5,926 nucleotides of DNA from an uncultured Planctomycetota bacterium (GCA_902797455.1 CADBTE010000029.1:1-5926), one strand, 5' to 3'; counted from the stretch's first letter, positions 1 to 5,623 are shown. Numbers and translations: made by a program. Notes: generated by a model not told the origin, from the letters alone.

Positions 1-107
1 CGGCGTCCAGCGCGGGAAGGTCTTGCCGTTCTTCCCCCTAAAAACCGCAGAATCCGAAACAGAGGGCCGAAATTCCCGAAAAAAACCGTTTTTTCCATCC
101 CGGATAA

Positions 108-136
108 TGGACAACTGCCCCTTTTCTCATTATTAT
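108..136 (+). promoter_or_regulatory. Predicted sigma70-type promoter for the secreted Gly/Met-rich protein gene
   Basis: A -35 box TGGACA (108-113) and a -10 box TATTAT (131-136) are separated by exactly 17 nt. Each matches the bacterial consensus at 5 of 6 positions. The predicted transcript start is near 143, which gives a 5' leader of about 113 nt before the start codon at 256. Weaker candidates lie downstream (TTGGAG at 137 with TATTCT at 160, and a lone TAAAAT at 178). The 108-136 pair fits much better. This is prediction from sequence only. Confidence 0.55.
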
Positions 137-154
137 TTGGAGTAGGTGTTGTAT

Positions 155-189
155 ACGGGTATTCTGGGTAAGCAAGGTAAAATATCCGT
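155..189 (+). other. Leader stem-loop upstream of the secreted protein gene
   Basis: Positions 155-163 (ACGGGTATT) pair with 181-189 (AATATCCGT) as a 9-bp stem with one G-U pair and a 17-nt loop, inside the predicted leader. Further down, the pyrimidine stretch 206-211 (TCCTTC) is complementary, with one G-U pair, to the ribosome binding site GGAGGA at 245-250. It also faces a G-rich stretch at 223-235. I do not recognise a known riboswitch class here. Confidence 0.3.
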
Positions 190-255
190 CGACCTTTCTT
201 TCTCGTCCTTCCCTCGGTTCTTGGGGGGGAGGGGGAGTATTATCGGAGGAACTCA

Positions 256-1260
256 ATGAATCGGACACGAATGATATTGCTCGGCGCGGTGTGCCTGGCG
301 GCAGCCGTGCTGGCCAACGCTCTTTACGCCCAAGAGCACAGCGCCCAGCCGCGGTCGATTGGTCTGTTCGACGCGATGAATCAGGGCCTGGTCGAGGCGA
401 AGCTCTCGCCGCACAGCTCTCTTGAAAGCACGATGGTGGTGAAGAACCTGACCAAAGAGCCGATCGAGATCGATATGCCCGCCGCTTTTGCCGGTGTCCC
501 CATCCTCGCTCAGCCGAACCCGATGATGTTTGGCGGCGGCCCCGGAATGATGGGGGGGCCCGGTATGATGGGCGGGATGAACCGCAACGGACGTAATGGC
601 CGCAACGTCGGCATGATGGGTGGTCCCGTCGGTCCCGGTGCTCCCGGTGGCGGCGGTTTGGGCGGCCGCGGCGGCATAGGCACCAGCGGTAACCGCGGCG
701 GCGGCTCCCAGTCTGTCGGCGGCGGCATGGGCGGCATGGGTGGCATGGGCGGTCGCGGCGGCATGGGCGGAATGGGCGGCGGCTGGTTTATCGCCCCCGA
801 GAAGACTGTCCGCGAGAAGGTTCGTACCGTCTGCCTCGAGCACGGCAAGAGCGATCCGCGTGCCGGCTGTGAGTACGCCATCGTTCCGATCGAGGAGTGC
901 ACCGCCAATAAGACAACCCAGGTCCTCTGCGAGATGCTCGGCGACGGCCAGACCGACCAGCAGGCGGTTCAGGCGGCCGTTTGGAATCAGGAAAGCGGCC
1001 TGACGTTCGAGGAATTGGCCGAGAAGATTAACCGTCCGACCCGCAACTCCCGCCCCGAGCCGTGGTTCACGGCCGAGGAGCTTGCCGGCGGAACCTCTCT
1101 CCTGGAAGAGGCCGCCCAGGTCGCCAAAGAACGTGAAGAGGCCGAAAGCAGGCAAAAGGCCGAACAGCAGAAGGCCGATGAGGAGAATCTTCTCTCCGGT
1201 GAGCGGGCCCCGGTCGATACGACCATCGAGGATCTGACCCGCCAGCTGAAGACCTACTAA
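256..1260 (+). CDS. Secreted Gly/Met-rich protein with a candidate thioester-like C-terminal domain
   Basis: This is a 334-residue protein with a Sec-type signal peptide: basic MNRTR, hydrophobic core at about 6-20, and likely cleavage after ALYA (residue 25). Cys13 lacks a proper lipobox, so it is not an obvious lipoprotein. Residues 34-86 form a short conserved-looking domain ending in the phrase AFAGVPILAQ. Residues 93-176 are a low-complexity Gly/Met/Arg/Asn tract. Residues 177-285 are a second folded domain with four cysteines (193, 205, 215, 225). The last 50 residues are a charged, probably helical tail rich in Glu, Lys and Gln. The ATG at 256 is supported by GGAGGA at 245-250, five nt upstream. 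The gene has its own promoter and terminator, so it is probably monocistronic. Function is unknown; I recall similar architectures in planctomycetes. The VCLEH...VQAAVW pattern in the second domain resembles the Cys and Gln signatures of bacterial thioester domains, which is inference. Confidence 0.85.
   Translation: MNRTRMILLGAVCLAAAVLANALYAQEHSAQPRSIGLFDAMNQGLVEAKLSPHSSLESTMVVKNLTKEPIEIDMPAAFAGVPILAQPNPMMFGGGPGMMGGPGMMGGMNRNGRNGRNVGMMGGPVGPGAPGGGGLGGRGGIGTSGNRGGGSQSVGGGMGGMGGMGGRGGMGGMGGGWFIAPEKTVREKVRTVCLEHGKSDPRAGCEYAIVPIEECTANKTTQVLCEMLGDGQTDQQAVQAAVWNQESGLTFEELAEKINRPTRNSRPEPWFTAEELAGGTSLLEEAAQVAKEREEAESRQKAEQQKADEENLLSGERAPVDTTIEDLTRQLKTY
532..783 (+). repeat. Gly/Met low-complexity tract with short imperfect tandem repeats
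   Basis: Codons 93-176 of the secreted protein encode mainly Gly, with Met, Arg, Asn and Pro. The unit GPGMMGG occurs twice in tandem at about 538-576. A GGM-type unit (GGCATGGGC and variants) recurs through 721-783. Third positions differ between copies, so the tract is not a fresh expansion. The reading frame is open throughout. It probably acts as a flexible or adhesive linker between the two folded domains, which is inference. Confidence 0.75.
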
Positions 1261-1294
1261 AAGACAATTCTCCCTTAGACAAAATCTTCGCAGG

Positions 1295-1327
1295 AGCCGT
1301 CCCGCTTTTTACGGGGCGGCTTTTTTT
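1295..1327 (+). terminator. Intrinsic terminator after the secreted protein gene
   Basis: A 10-bp GC-rich stem (1295-1304 with 1312-1321, one G-U pair) closes a 7-nt loop CTTTTTA and is followed by seven T residues (1321-1327). It lies about 35 nt after the stop codon at 1258-1260. This is the textbook form of a Rho-independent terminator, and it separates this gene from the ATPase gene. Confidence 0.9.
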
Positions 1328-1365
1328 CGCTCCTCGTCAAACGCTGATCTCCTAAATTTTTTTTC

Positions 1366-1394
1366 TTTAGTTTTGTTTGCTTTATGCCGATAAT
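1366..1394 (+). promoter_or_regulatory. Weak candidate promoter for the AAA ATPase gene
   Basis: A -10-like GATAAT (1389-1394) sits 17 nt after a poor -35-like TTTAGT (1366-1371), in an AT-rich stretch that stands out from the GC-rich surroundings. The strong terminator just upstream implies that the ATPase gene needs its own promoter, and this is the best match I find in the gap. The -35 matches consensus at only three positions. Confidence 0.3.
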
Positions 1395-1450
1395 TCCGAC
1401 AAGGCCTGGGCTGTCGACACGCTCGGCGAAAGTGTTTTTTGGAGGTTGGA

Positions 1451-2932
1451 ATGGATTATCGGGAAAGTATGCCAAAGAAAAGACCGTTCACGGCCTTCCC
1501 CGATGTCGACGCGTTTTTCCCCGCGGCAGCCATTTTGCAGGCACGGCAGAAAGTCTTCCGCTCGCTCGACCGCGGTGAGGGGGTGTCGCTGGTCTTTGGC
1601 GACGCGGGGGTCGGCAAAACCCTCCTGGCGCGTCTGCTGGCCGGCCAGTTCGAGATGGAAGCGCCGGTCATCACGATGACCGGTTTTCGGTTTCCCGACC
1701 GAAGGGCCTTCTGGTCCCGGCTCCTCTACGAGTTAAACTGCGACACCTCCGGCAATGAGAGCGATCTTCGCCTCCGTCTTTTAGAGTACCTTCGGCGCAG
1801 CGATTACGGCCGGTTCTTCCTGCTGATCGATGACGCCGAGCGGCTTCCTCTGTTTATCTTTGACGAACTTCGGTCGATCCTCGATTTGACCTCCGGCAAC
1901 GAGGTTCGCGTTCGAATCGCGCTGTTCGGCACCCCCTCTTTGGAGGAGCGTCTGCTTCACCCGAAGCTGGCCCGGTTCACGCAGCGGATCGTTGTACGCG
2001 AATGGCTCGAGCCGTTCAACCGGACCGAGACCGAAAAATATATCGCCGCGCGTACCGCCGCCTGTCAGACCACTCCCTTCACCCGCGAGGCCTCTCGGCT
2101 GGTTCACCGGCTCTGCGACGGGGTTCCCCGTCTGATCAACCAGGTCGCCGACTTGGCCCTTCTGCTCGGCCCGACCTTCGGAAAGACCCCCGGTATGATC
2201 GATGAGTGCGTGGTTCAGCACAGCTGGGAATCGCTGCAGCAGATTTCCGGCGGCCGGCGCGATGAGCCGACCGGCGGCCAGACAGCGGCCGAACCGCTCC
2301 CGGCCGGTTCCACCGGCGCGGGCGATGACCAGAAACGTCCCGCCGCTTCCGGTGTGGTGGAATTCGGCTCGTTGGACGACGAAGAAGGGGAACAAGGCGA
2401 TCAATCCAAGGGTGCGGCCGACGCCGCGGCGGCCGATGACACGGACCTTCGTTTTTCCGACCAGATCGAGACTCCTGCGCTGTCGCTGAGCGTCTATACC
2501 GATTCCGAGACCGTGCGCGGCGGCGAGGAACTCCACACGAACGAGCCGTGGGACGAGGAACAGCCGCTCGATGAAGAAGATCTCGACGAAGAGGACGGGC
2601 CGATCGATCCTGAGCTGGAGCGCCGCCTTCGCGAGCGTCTGGCGCGCAACGCCCCTCGACCCGGCGAGGATAATCTGCAGCGCAATCTTCAGTGCGAGCC
2701 GCGCCGCGGCGGCGAAGAGGAAGCGCCCCGGTATGAGCCGCCGCTGGAGAACAGCAAAGCCTATCTGGAGCAGCTCCGGCTGCTGGAACTGGAGGTCGAG
2801 CAGGAAGCCGCTCTGATCCGCAAGATACGCGAGATGCAGACCGGGCTTTCCTCGTTCCGTCTCGGCCGAAGGGAAGACCCCGGTCCGCGGCGGGAGAACG
2901 AGGAGGACACGACCGGCGGCTCCTTGGGCTGA
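1451..2932 (+). CDS. ExeA/GspA-like AAA family ATPase with acidic coiled-coil tail
   Basis: This is a 493-residue protein. The ATG at 1451 is chosen because GGAGG (1441-1445) lies five nt upstream; an in-frame TTG at 1439 overlaps that site. Residues 12-265 form an AAA ATPase of the ExeA/GspA type: an FxxFPD-like entry, Walker A GDAGVGKT (50-57), Walker B FFLLIDDAE (122-130), an ALFGTPSLEERL segment (157-168), LEPFNRTETEKYIAAR (186-201) and VPRLINQVADLALL (225-238). In known relatives this ATPase drives assembly or positioning of envelope machinery, as ExeA does with ExeB in type II secretion. Residues 267-430 are low-complexity, with acidic clusters near 309-317 and 367-383. Residues 433-463 look like a coiled coil. 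No membrane segment or peptidoglycan-binding domain is visible, unlike classic ExeA, so the partner and site of action are unknown. It is probably monocistronic. Confidence 0.88.
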   Translation: MDYRESMPKKRPFTAFPDVDAFFPAAAILQARQKVFRSLDRGEGVSLVFGDAGVGKTLLARLLAGQFEMEAPVITMTGFRFPDRRAFWSRLLYELNCDTSGNESDLRLRLLEYLRRSDYGRFFLLIDDAERLPLFIFDELRSILDLTSGNEVRVRIALFGTPSLEERLLHPKLARFTQRIVVREWLEPFNRTETEKYIAARTAACQTTPFTREASRLVHRLCDGVPRLINQVADLALLLGPTFGKTPGMIDECVVQHSWESLQQISGGRRDEPTGGQTAAEPLPAGSTGAGDDQKRPAASGVVEFGSLDDEEGEQGDQSKGAADAAAADDTDLRFSDQIETPALSLSVYTDSETVRGGEELHTNEPWDEEQPLDEEDLDEEDGPIDPELERRLRERLARNAPRPGEDNLQRNLQCEPRRGGEEEAPRYEPPLENSKAYLEQLRLLELEVEQEAALIRKIREMQTGLSSFRLGRREDPGPRRENEEDTTGGSLG

Positions 2933-2970
2933 GGCGCGCCGGTGCCGATTTTGATTGTCTCAAAACATCC

Positions 2971-3008
2971 GGGACTTTCTTGATTACCTCAAGAAAGTCC
3001 CCCTTTTT
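2971..3008 (+). terminator. Intrinsic terminator after the ATPase gene, overlapping the end of the convergent NUDIX gene
   Basis: A perfect 13-bp stem (2971-2983 with 2989-3001) closes a 5-nt loop TTACC. CC and then five T residues (3004-3008) follow. It lies 38 nt after the ATPase stop. The 3' arm contains the stop codon of the NUDIX gene on the other strand. Read on the - strand the hairpin is followed only by GGATGTTTTG, so termination there would be weaker. It may still serve both convergent genes. Confidence 0.85.
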
Positions 3009-3558
3009 CTTGACTGTCTTGATGTTCGCCGGGAAGAACGCCGCCGAGCCACGCCAGCAGGGCGACCAGGGTCTTTCCATCGGCGATCTCGCCCGATTGG
3101 ATGAGTTTCACAATCTCCTCACGCCGAAGAATACAGGGCTTGAGTATCTCGCCGTCTTCCGTGGCCGAATCCCCCGCCGTTAAATCGTCGGCGCGGTAGA
3201 TGTAGATCTTTTCGGTGAGGATTCCCGGCGAGGACCAGAACGCCGTCATAAAAGTCCAGCGCCCGGCGCGGAACCCGGTCTCCTCGATCAGCTCCCGCTC
3301 GGCCGTGTGCCGGATATCCTCCCCCTCCTCACGGGTTCCCGCGGGGAGTTCGTAGATATAACGGTCGACGGCGCTGCGGTATTGGCGGATCAAGACCACC
3401 TCGTTTCCGGAGAGAACCGGCAGTATCGCGACGCCGCCGGGGTGCCGAACAACGAAACGCTCGTGCTTTTTCCCGCTCTGGCCGATCTGATACTTCTTGA
3501 TGATGTCAAATATTCGACAGTGAAGGAGGACTTCCTCCGGCGGCTGGCGGTCTGACAC
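2989..3558 (-). CDS. NUDIX hydrolase, ADP-ribose pyrophosphatase type
   Basis: This is a 189-residue enzyme with a complete Nudix box at residues 74-96: Gly74, Glu80, then RELIEETGF, which fits GX5EX7REUXEEXGU exactly. The glutamates of REUXEE bind the catalytic metal. The surrounding layout is that of the NudF/ADP-ribose pyrophosphatase group: RQYRSAVDRYIYELPAG (58-74) before the box, SPGILTEKIYIY (110-121) after it, and GKTLVALLAW (161-170) near the end. Such enzymes cleave ADP-ribose and related nucleotide sugars to AMP and a sugar phosphate in the cytoplasm. Substrate is inferred from these features only. The start is GTG at 3558; the best ribosome binding site, AAGGAG (complement of 3570-3575), is about 10 nt away, which is rather long. 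The gene lies 80 nt downstream of an uncharacterised gene on the same strand with no terminator between, so co-transcription is likely. Confidence 0.92.
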   Translation of the reverse strand: MSDRQPPEEVLLHCRIFDIIKKYQIGQSGKKHERFVVRHPGGVAILPVLSGNEVVLIRQYRSAVDRYIYELPAGTREEGEDIRHTAERELIEETGFRAGRWTFMTAFWSSPGILTEKIYIYRADDLTAGDSATEDGEILKPCILRREEIVKLIQSGEIADGKTLVALLAWLGGVLPGEHQDSQEKGGLS

Positions 3559-3638
3559 GGTGATAACGCTCCTTAAAAGATGAATGTTTTATTGTCCTGA
3601 CGGCATTGTTTTTTGAGTATCGGTCTTTTTACGCGTGC

Positions 3639-4481
3639 TTACGGCTGACGGAAGATATAGTCGGCCTCCTCGTCGGGGGTGATTCGGGAGACGACGAAGC
3701 TGTCGAGAATGTGCTCCCCCAGGACCGAACGGGGCGCGGCCTGTTCGAGCGAGCGGTAGATGAGATACTGGTCGCCTCCGGCGTGGTAGCGGAACCCGAC
3801 CGCCACGGCGTCATCCGCTTTCTCGGAATTCTCCCCCACGGTCAGGCGGCGCCAGGTCATTTTGACTCGGCGGCCGACGCGGGTCGGCTCGAAGTCGATC
3901 AGAATCGCGGCGAAGAGCCGGTTTCGCCCCGCCGCGGTGAGGACAAGCCCCTCGCCGGTCAGGGAGAAATCCCCCGCGCGGCGGTCACTTTGCCACTCGG
4001 GGAGGGAGAGCGGAACGATCCGGGCGAGGACCTTTCGGCGCGTGCCGACGGCGTAGATTTCCCGAGCGAGACTATCGGGCTCAAACACCGCCGGCCCGTC
4101 GATCGGGAGGGCGGTTCGATAGACGAACTCACCACCGGGCCCGCCGGTTCGGCCGCAAGCGTGAACCTCGTCGGCCAGAAGAAGGATCTTATCTTCGGGA
4201 AGCCAGAGGATATGCCTTCTGACCGTCGGCCCCTTGGATGTATAAAGCCGGTAGTGATAGGAGTCGCCGGGGCAATCGAACCGATCTTCATTCGAGAGCT
4301 CCCAGCCGCCGGGGGTTTTCACCGGACGCATCTTCGGTGCCATCGACGCGAGCCACGGTCCCGAACAGAATCCGGGAATATCGAGGAGGAACCCCTCTTC
4401 TTGGAGGTGTACGAGCGGATCGCGGGAGGGATCGCTGTTTTGGGGGGAACGCCGGTCGGGGTCTGCTTTCGATGAAGCCAT
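3639..4481 (-). CDS. Uncharacterised protein with a heparinase-C-terminus-like beta-rich region
   Basis: This is a 280-residue protein without signal peptide or membrane segment. The frame could extend up to a TTG at 4571, but that codon falls inside the spacer of a good promoter (4553-4581), so I start at ATG 4481. No clear ribosome binding site precedes it. Residues 1-25 look disordered. The rest alternates short hydrophobic strands: RHILWLPEDKILLLADEV (89-106), IVPLSLPEW (155-163), TWRRLTVGEN (209-218), VAVGFRYHAG (226-235), YLIYRSL (239-245) and RSVLGEHIL (251-259). The RHILxL...LLLADEV phrase recalls the beta-sandwich that follows the catalytic domain in heparinase II/III-like proteins. 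I recall comparable sequences at the C-terminal end of much larger planctomycete proteins; both points are from memory. If right, this is a stand-alone version or a remnant without the N-terminal part. The long + strand frame at 3606-4475 is an antisense shadow. Confidence 0.7.
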   Translation of the reverse strand: MASSKADPDRRSPQNSDPSRDPLVHLQEEGFLLDIPGFCSGPWLASMAPKMRPVKTPGGWELSNEDRFDCPGDSYHYRLYTSKGPTVRRHILWLPEDKILLLADEVHACGRTGGPGGEFVYRTALPIDGPAVFEPDSLAREIYAVGTRRKVLARIVPLSLPEWQSDRRAGDFSLTGEGLVLTAAGRNRLFAAILIDFEPTRVGRRVKMTWRRLTVGENSEKADDAVAVGFRYHAGGDQYLIYRSLEQAAPRSVLGEHILDSFVVSRITPDEEADYIFRQP

Positions 4482-4552
4482 AGGTAACGGGGTATGATGG
4501 TTCGGTGGACGACGTGCGGTATCTTCCTTGGATAAAGCCCTGAACAGACGAA

Positions 4553-4581
4553 ATTCTAGCACCGATTCCAAGGCAAGACAA
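4553..4581 (-). promoter_or_regulatory. Predicted sigma70-type promoter for the - strand two-gene unit
   Basis: Read on the - strand, TTGTCT (complement of 4576-4581) and TAGAAT (complement of 4553-4558) are 17 nt apart. The -10 matches consensus at five positions and the -35 at four. The transcript should begin near 4546, giving a 5' leader of about 65 nt before ATG 4481. This argues against the upstream TTG start at 4571. Confidence 0.6.
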
Positions 4582-4622
4582 GCAACGCGTCATAAGTTCG
4601 GGGCGCGTTATTGACCGCCGCT

Positions 4623-4652
4623 GTTCCCCCGGGCGGGGACGCGCGGTACAAT
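4623..4652 (+). promoter_or_regulatory. Candidate -10 element with adjacent hairpin upstream of the YdjY-domain gene
   Basis: TACAAT (4647-4652) matches the -10 consensus at five positions and would start a transcript near 4659, about 75 nt before ATG 4734. No convincing -35 sits 16-18 nt upstream. A TTGACC at 4611-4616 is 30 nt away, too far for a standard pair. A G/C-rich inverted repeat (4623-4628 with 4635-4640, one G-U pair) occupies the place where the -35 should be and could be an operator site. Speculative. Confidence 0.35.
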
Positions 4653-4733
4653 GGTTGAGGTCCGCGACGCCATAGAGGCAGCCGTCCTGAGCGGCCGCGC
4701 GGGTTTGATCATTCCTCACGGAGTATTTATTTT

Positions 4734-5549
4734 ATGCCACATCGTTTTTTCATCGTTATTTTTTGCGTGAGTATTGCATTTTTTGCGCCGGCGTTCCTCT
4801 TTGGGGAGGAAGCCCCTTCGGTTGCGTCCCCGGACCCGGTTGTCCTGCGCAGCGACTTCGCCGATTCCGATGCGCCAGGTACCGACGCCGCCGATGGGAG
4901 CGCGGCCCTGGCCGCCCGACTGAAGCGGCTCGACCCGAACGGCCCGATTTGGATCACTCCCGACCGCGGGGAGGTTCTTTTGCTCGGGACAATCTGTCTG
5001 CGCCGGGGGCCGCTGGAATTCTTCGCCTGCGGCAAAAACAGTAAGGAGCACGAGTCGATTGTCTCGCTCGAGGTGAAGTCGTACCTCCTGCACGCCGCGC
5101 TTTTGGTCATCGGCGCGCGGCCGGGGGCTCCCGCGCGGTTTTCGCCGGAATTCGTTCCTCCCAGCGGCGAGGAGATCGAGATCCTCGTTCGATGGCGCGA
5201 AGGGGATGAGATTCATCAGCGCCGCGCTCAGGAGCTGGTTCGCCAGGCCGGCGGAGGCCAAGAGATGGCCTCCCCGTGGGTCTTTACGGGCGGGACGATG
5301 GCTAAGGACGCTAAGGGGCGGTCTTTCTATATGGCCGACGTGACCGGCGAGGTGATCGGGGTCTCGAATTTTCCCGCCTCGGTCCTCGATGTTCCCTTCC
5401 AGAGCAGTTCGGACAACGACGCCTTGGAATTTGAGCCGTTCACCGAACGCATTCCCGAGGTCGGAACACCGGTCACCTTGGTTCTGCGCCGCGCCGCCGG
5501 TCGGGCGGCGGATACCGATACCGGGGAATCGGTATCGGGCGAGGAATAA
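4734..5549 (+). CDS. Secreted YdjY-domain protein
   Basis: This is a 271-residue protein. The N-terminus (MPHR followed by a very hydrophobic stretch to about residue 23) is a Sec signal peptide, with likely cleavage around FLFG/EE. Residues 63-251 form one domain of the type annotated as YdjY in many planctomycetes: LDPNGPIWITPDRGEVLLLG, then GPLEFFAC (92-99), KEHESIV (104-110), HAALLVIGARPG (120-131), PWVFTGG (181-187), SNFPASVLDVP (211-221) and FTERIPEVGTPV (236-247). Cys99, His106 and His120 are candidates for a conserved site. No biochemical activity is established to my knowledge. The C-terminal 20 residues are a small, polar tail. ATG 4734 is preceded by CGGAG (4719-4723), 10 nt away. 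The gene is divergent from the - strand unit across 252 nt and is followed by a tRNA gene with its own promoter, so it is probably transcribed alone. Confidence 0.88.
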   Translation: MPHRFFIVIFCVSIAFFAPAFLFGEEAPSVASPDPVVLRSDFADSDAPGTDAADGSAALAARLKRLDPNGPIWITPDRGEVLLLGTICLRRGPLEFFACGKNSKEHESIVSLEVKSYLLHAALLVIGARPGAPARFSPEFVPPSGEEIEILVRWREGDEIHQRRAQELVRQAGGGQEMASPWVFTGGTMAKDAKGRSFYMADVTGEVIGVSNFPASVLDVPFQSSSDNDALEFEPFTERIPEVGTPVTLVLRRAAGRAADTDTGESVSGEE

Positions 5550-5564
5550 GCCGCCGGTTTTTTT
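5504..5564 (+). terminator. Probable compound terminator at the end of the YdjY-domain gene
   Basis: A strong hairpin lies inside the last codons: 5515-5523 pairs with 5530-5538 (9 bp, 6-nt loop). An outer stem of GGCGGC (5504-5509) with GCCGCC (5550-5555) can enclose it. GG and seven T residues (5558-5564) follow. The inner hairpin alone is 19 nt from the T tract, so termination would depend on the outer stem. The arrangement suggests a terminator that reaches into the coding sequence. Confidence 0.4.
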
Positions 5565-5595
5565 CCGTTTCCGGGCGAAATAACCTCCCTCCCCC

Positions 5596-5623
5596 TTGTC
5601 GGCCGGGCAAAAGACCATAGAAT
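5596..5623 (+). promoter_or_regulatory. Predicted promoter of the tRNA-Ile gene
   Basis: TTGTCG (5596-5601) and TAGAAT (5618-5623) are separated by 16 nt. The predicted transcript start is near 5630, eight nt before the mature tRNA 5' end at 5638. The boxes closely resemble those of the promoter at 4553-4581. Confidence 0.55.

Noticed and set aside
1..107. Left edge: possible end of an upstream gene or a terminator
   Set aside because: The only hairpin is a run of A paired with a run of T around CCG, with no G/C-rich stem, and no frame shows a credible protein end.
107..145. 12-codon ORF (MDNCPFSHYYLE) before the secreted protein gene
   Set aside because: It coincides with the predicted promoter boxes, so it would not be transcribed as a leader peptide.
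253..1155. Minus-strand frame of 300 residues opposite the secreted protein
   Set aside because: It is rich in Ala and His only because it is antisense to the Gly/Met tract. It has no recognisable domain. The sense frame has a ribosome binding site, signal peptide, promoter and terminator.
2136..3080. Minus-strand frame of 314 residues, very Arg/Ser/Pro-rich
   Set aside because: It is the antisense shadow of the ATPase tail and runs through the terminator hairpin and the end of the NUDIX gene.
3606..4475. Plus-strand frame of 289 residues
   Set aside because: It lies opposite the 3639-4481 gene. The minus frame shows regular hydrophobic strand patterns and a promoter. This one shows neither and has no ribosome binding site.
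4288..4719. Minus-strand frame of 143 residues in the divergent promoter region
   Set aside because: It crosses the predicted promoter and overlaps the 3639-4481 gene in another frame, with basic low-quality composition.
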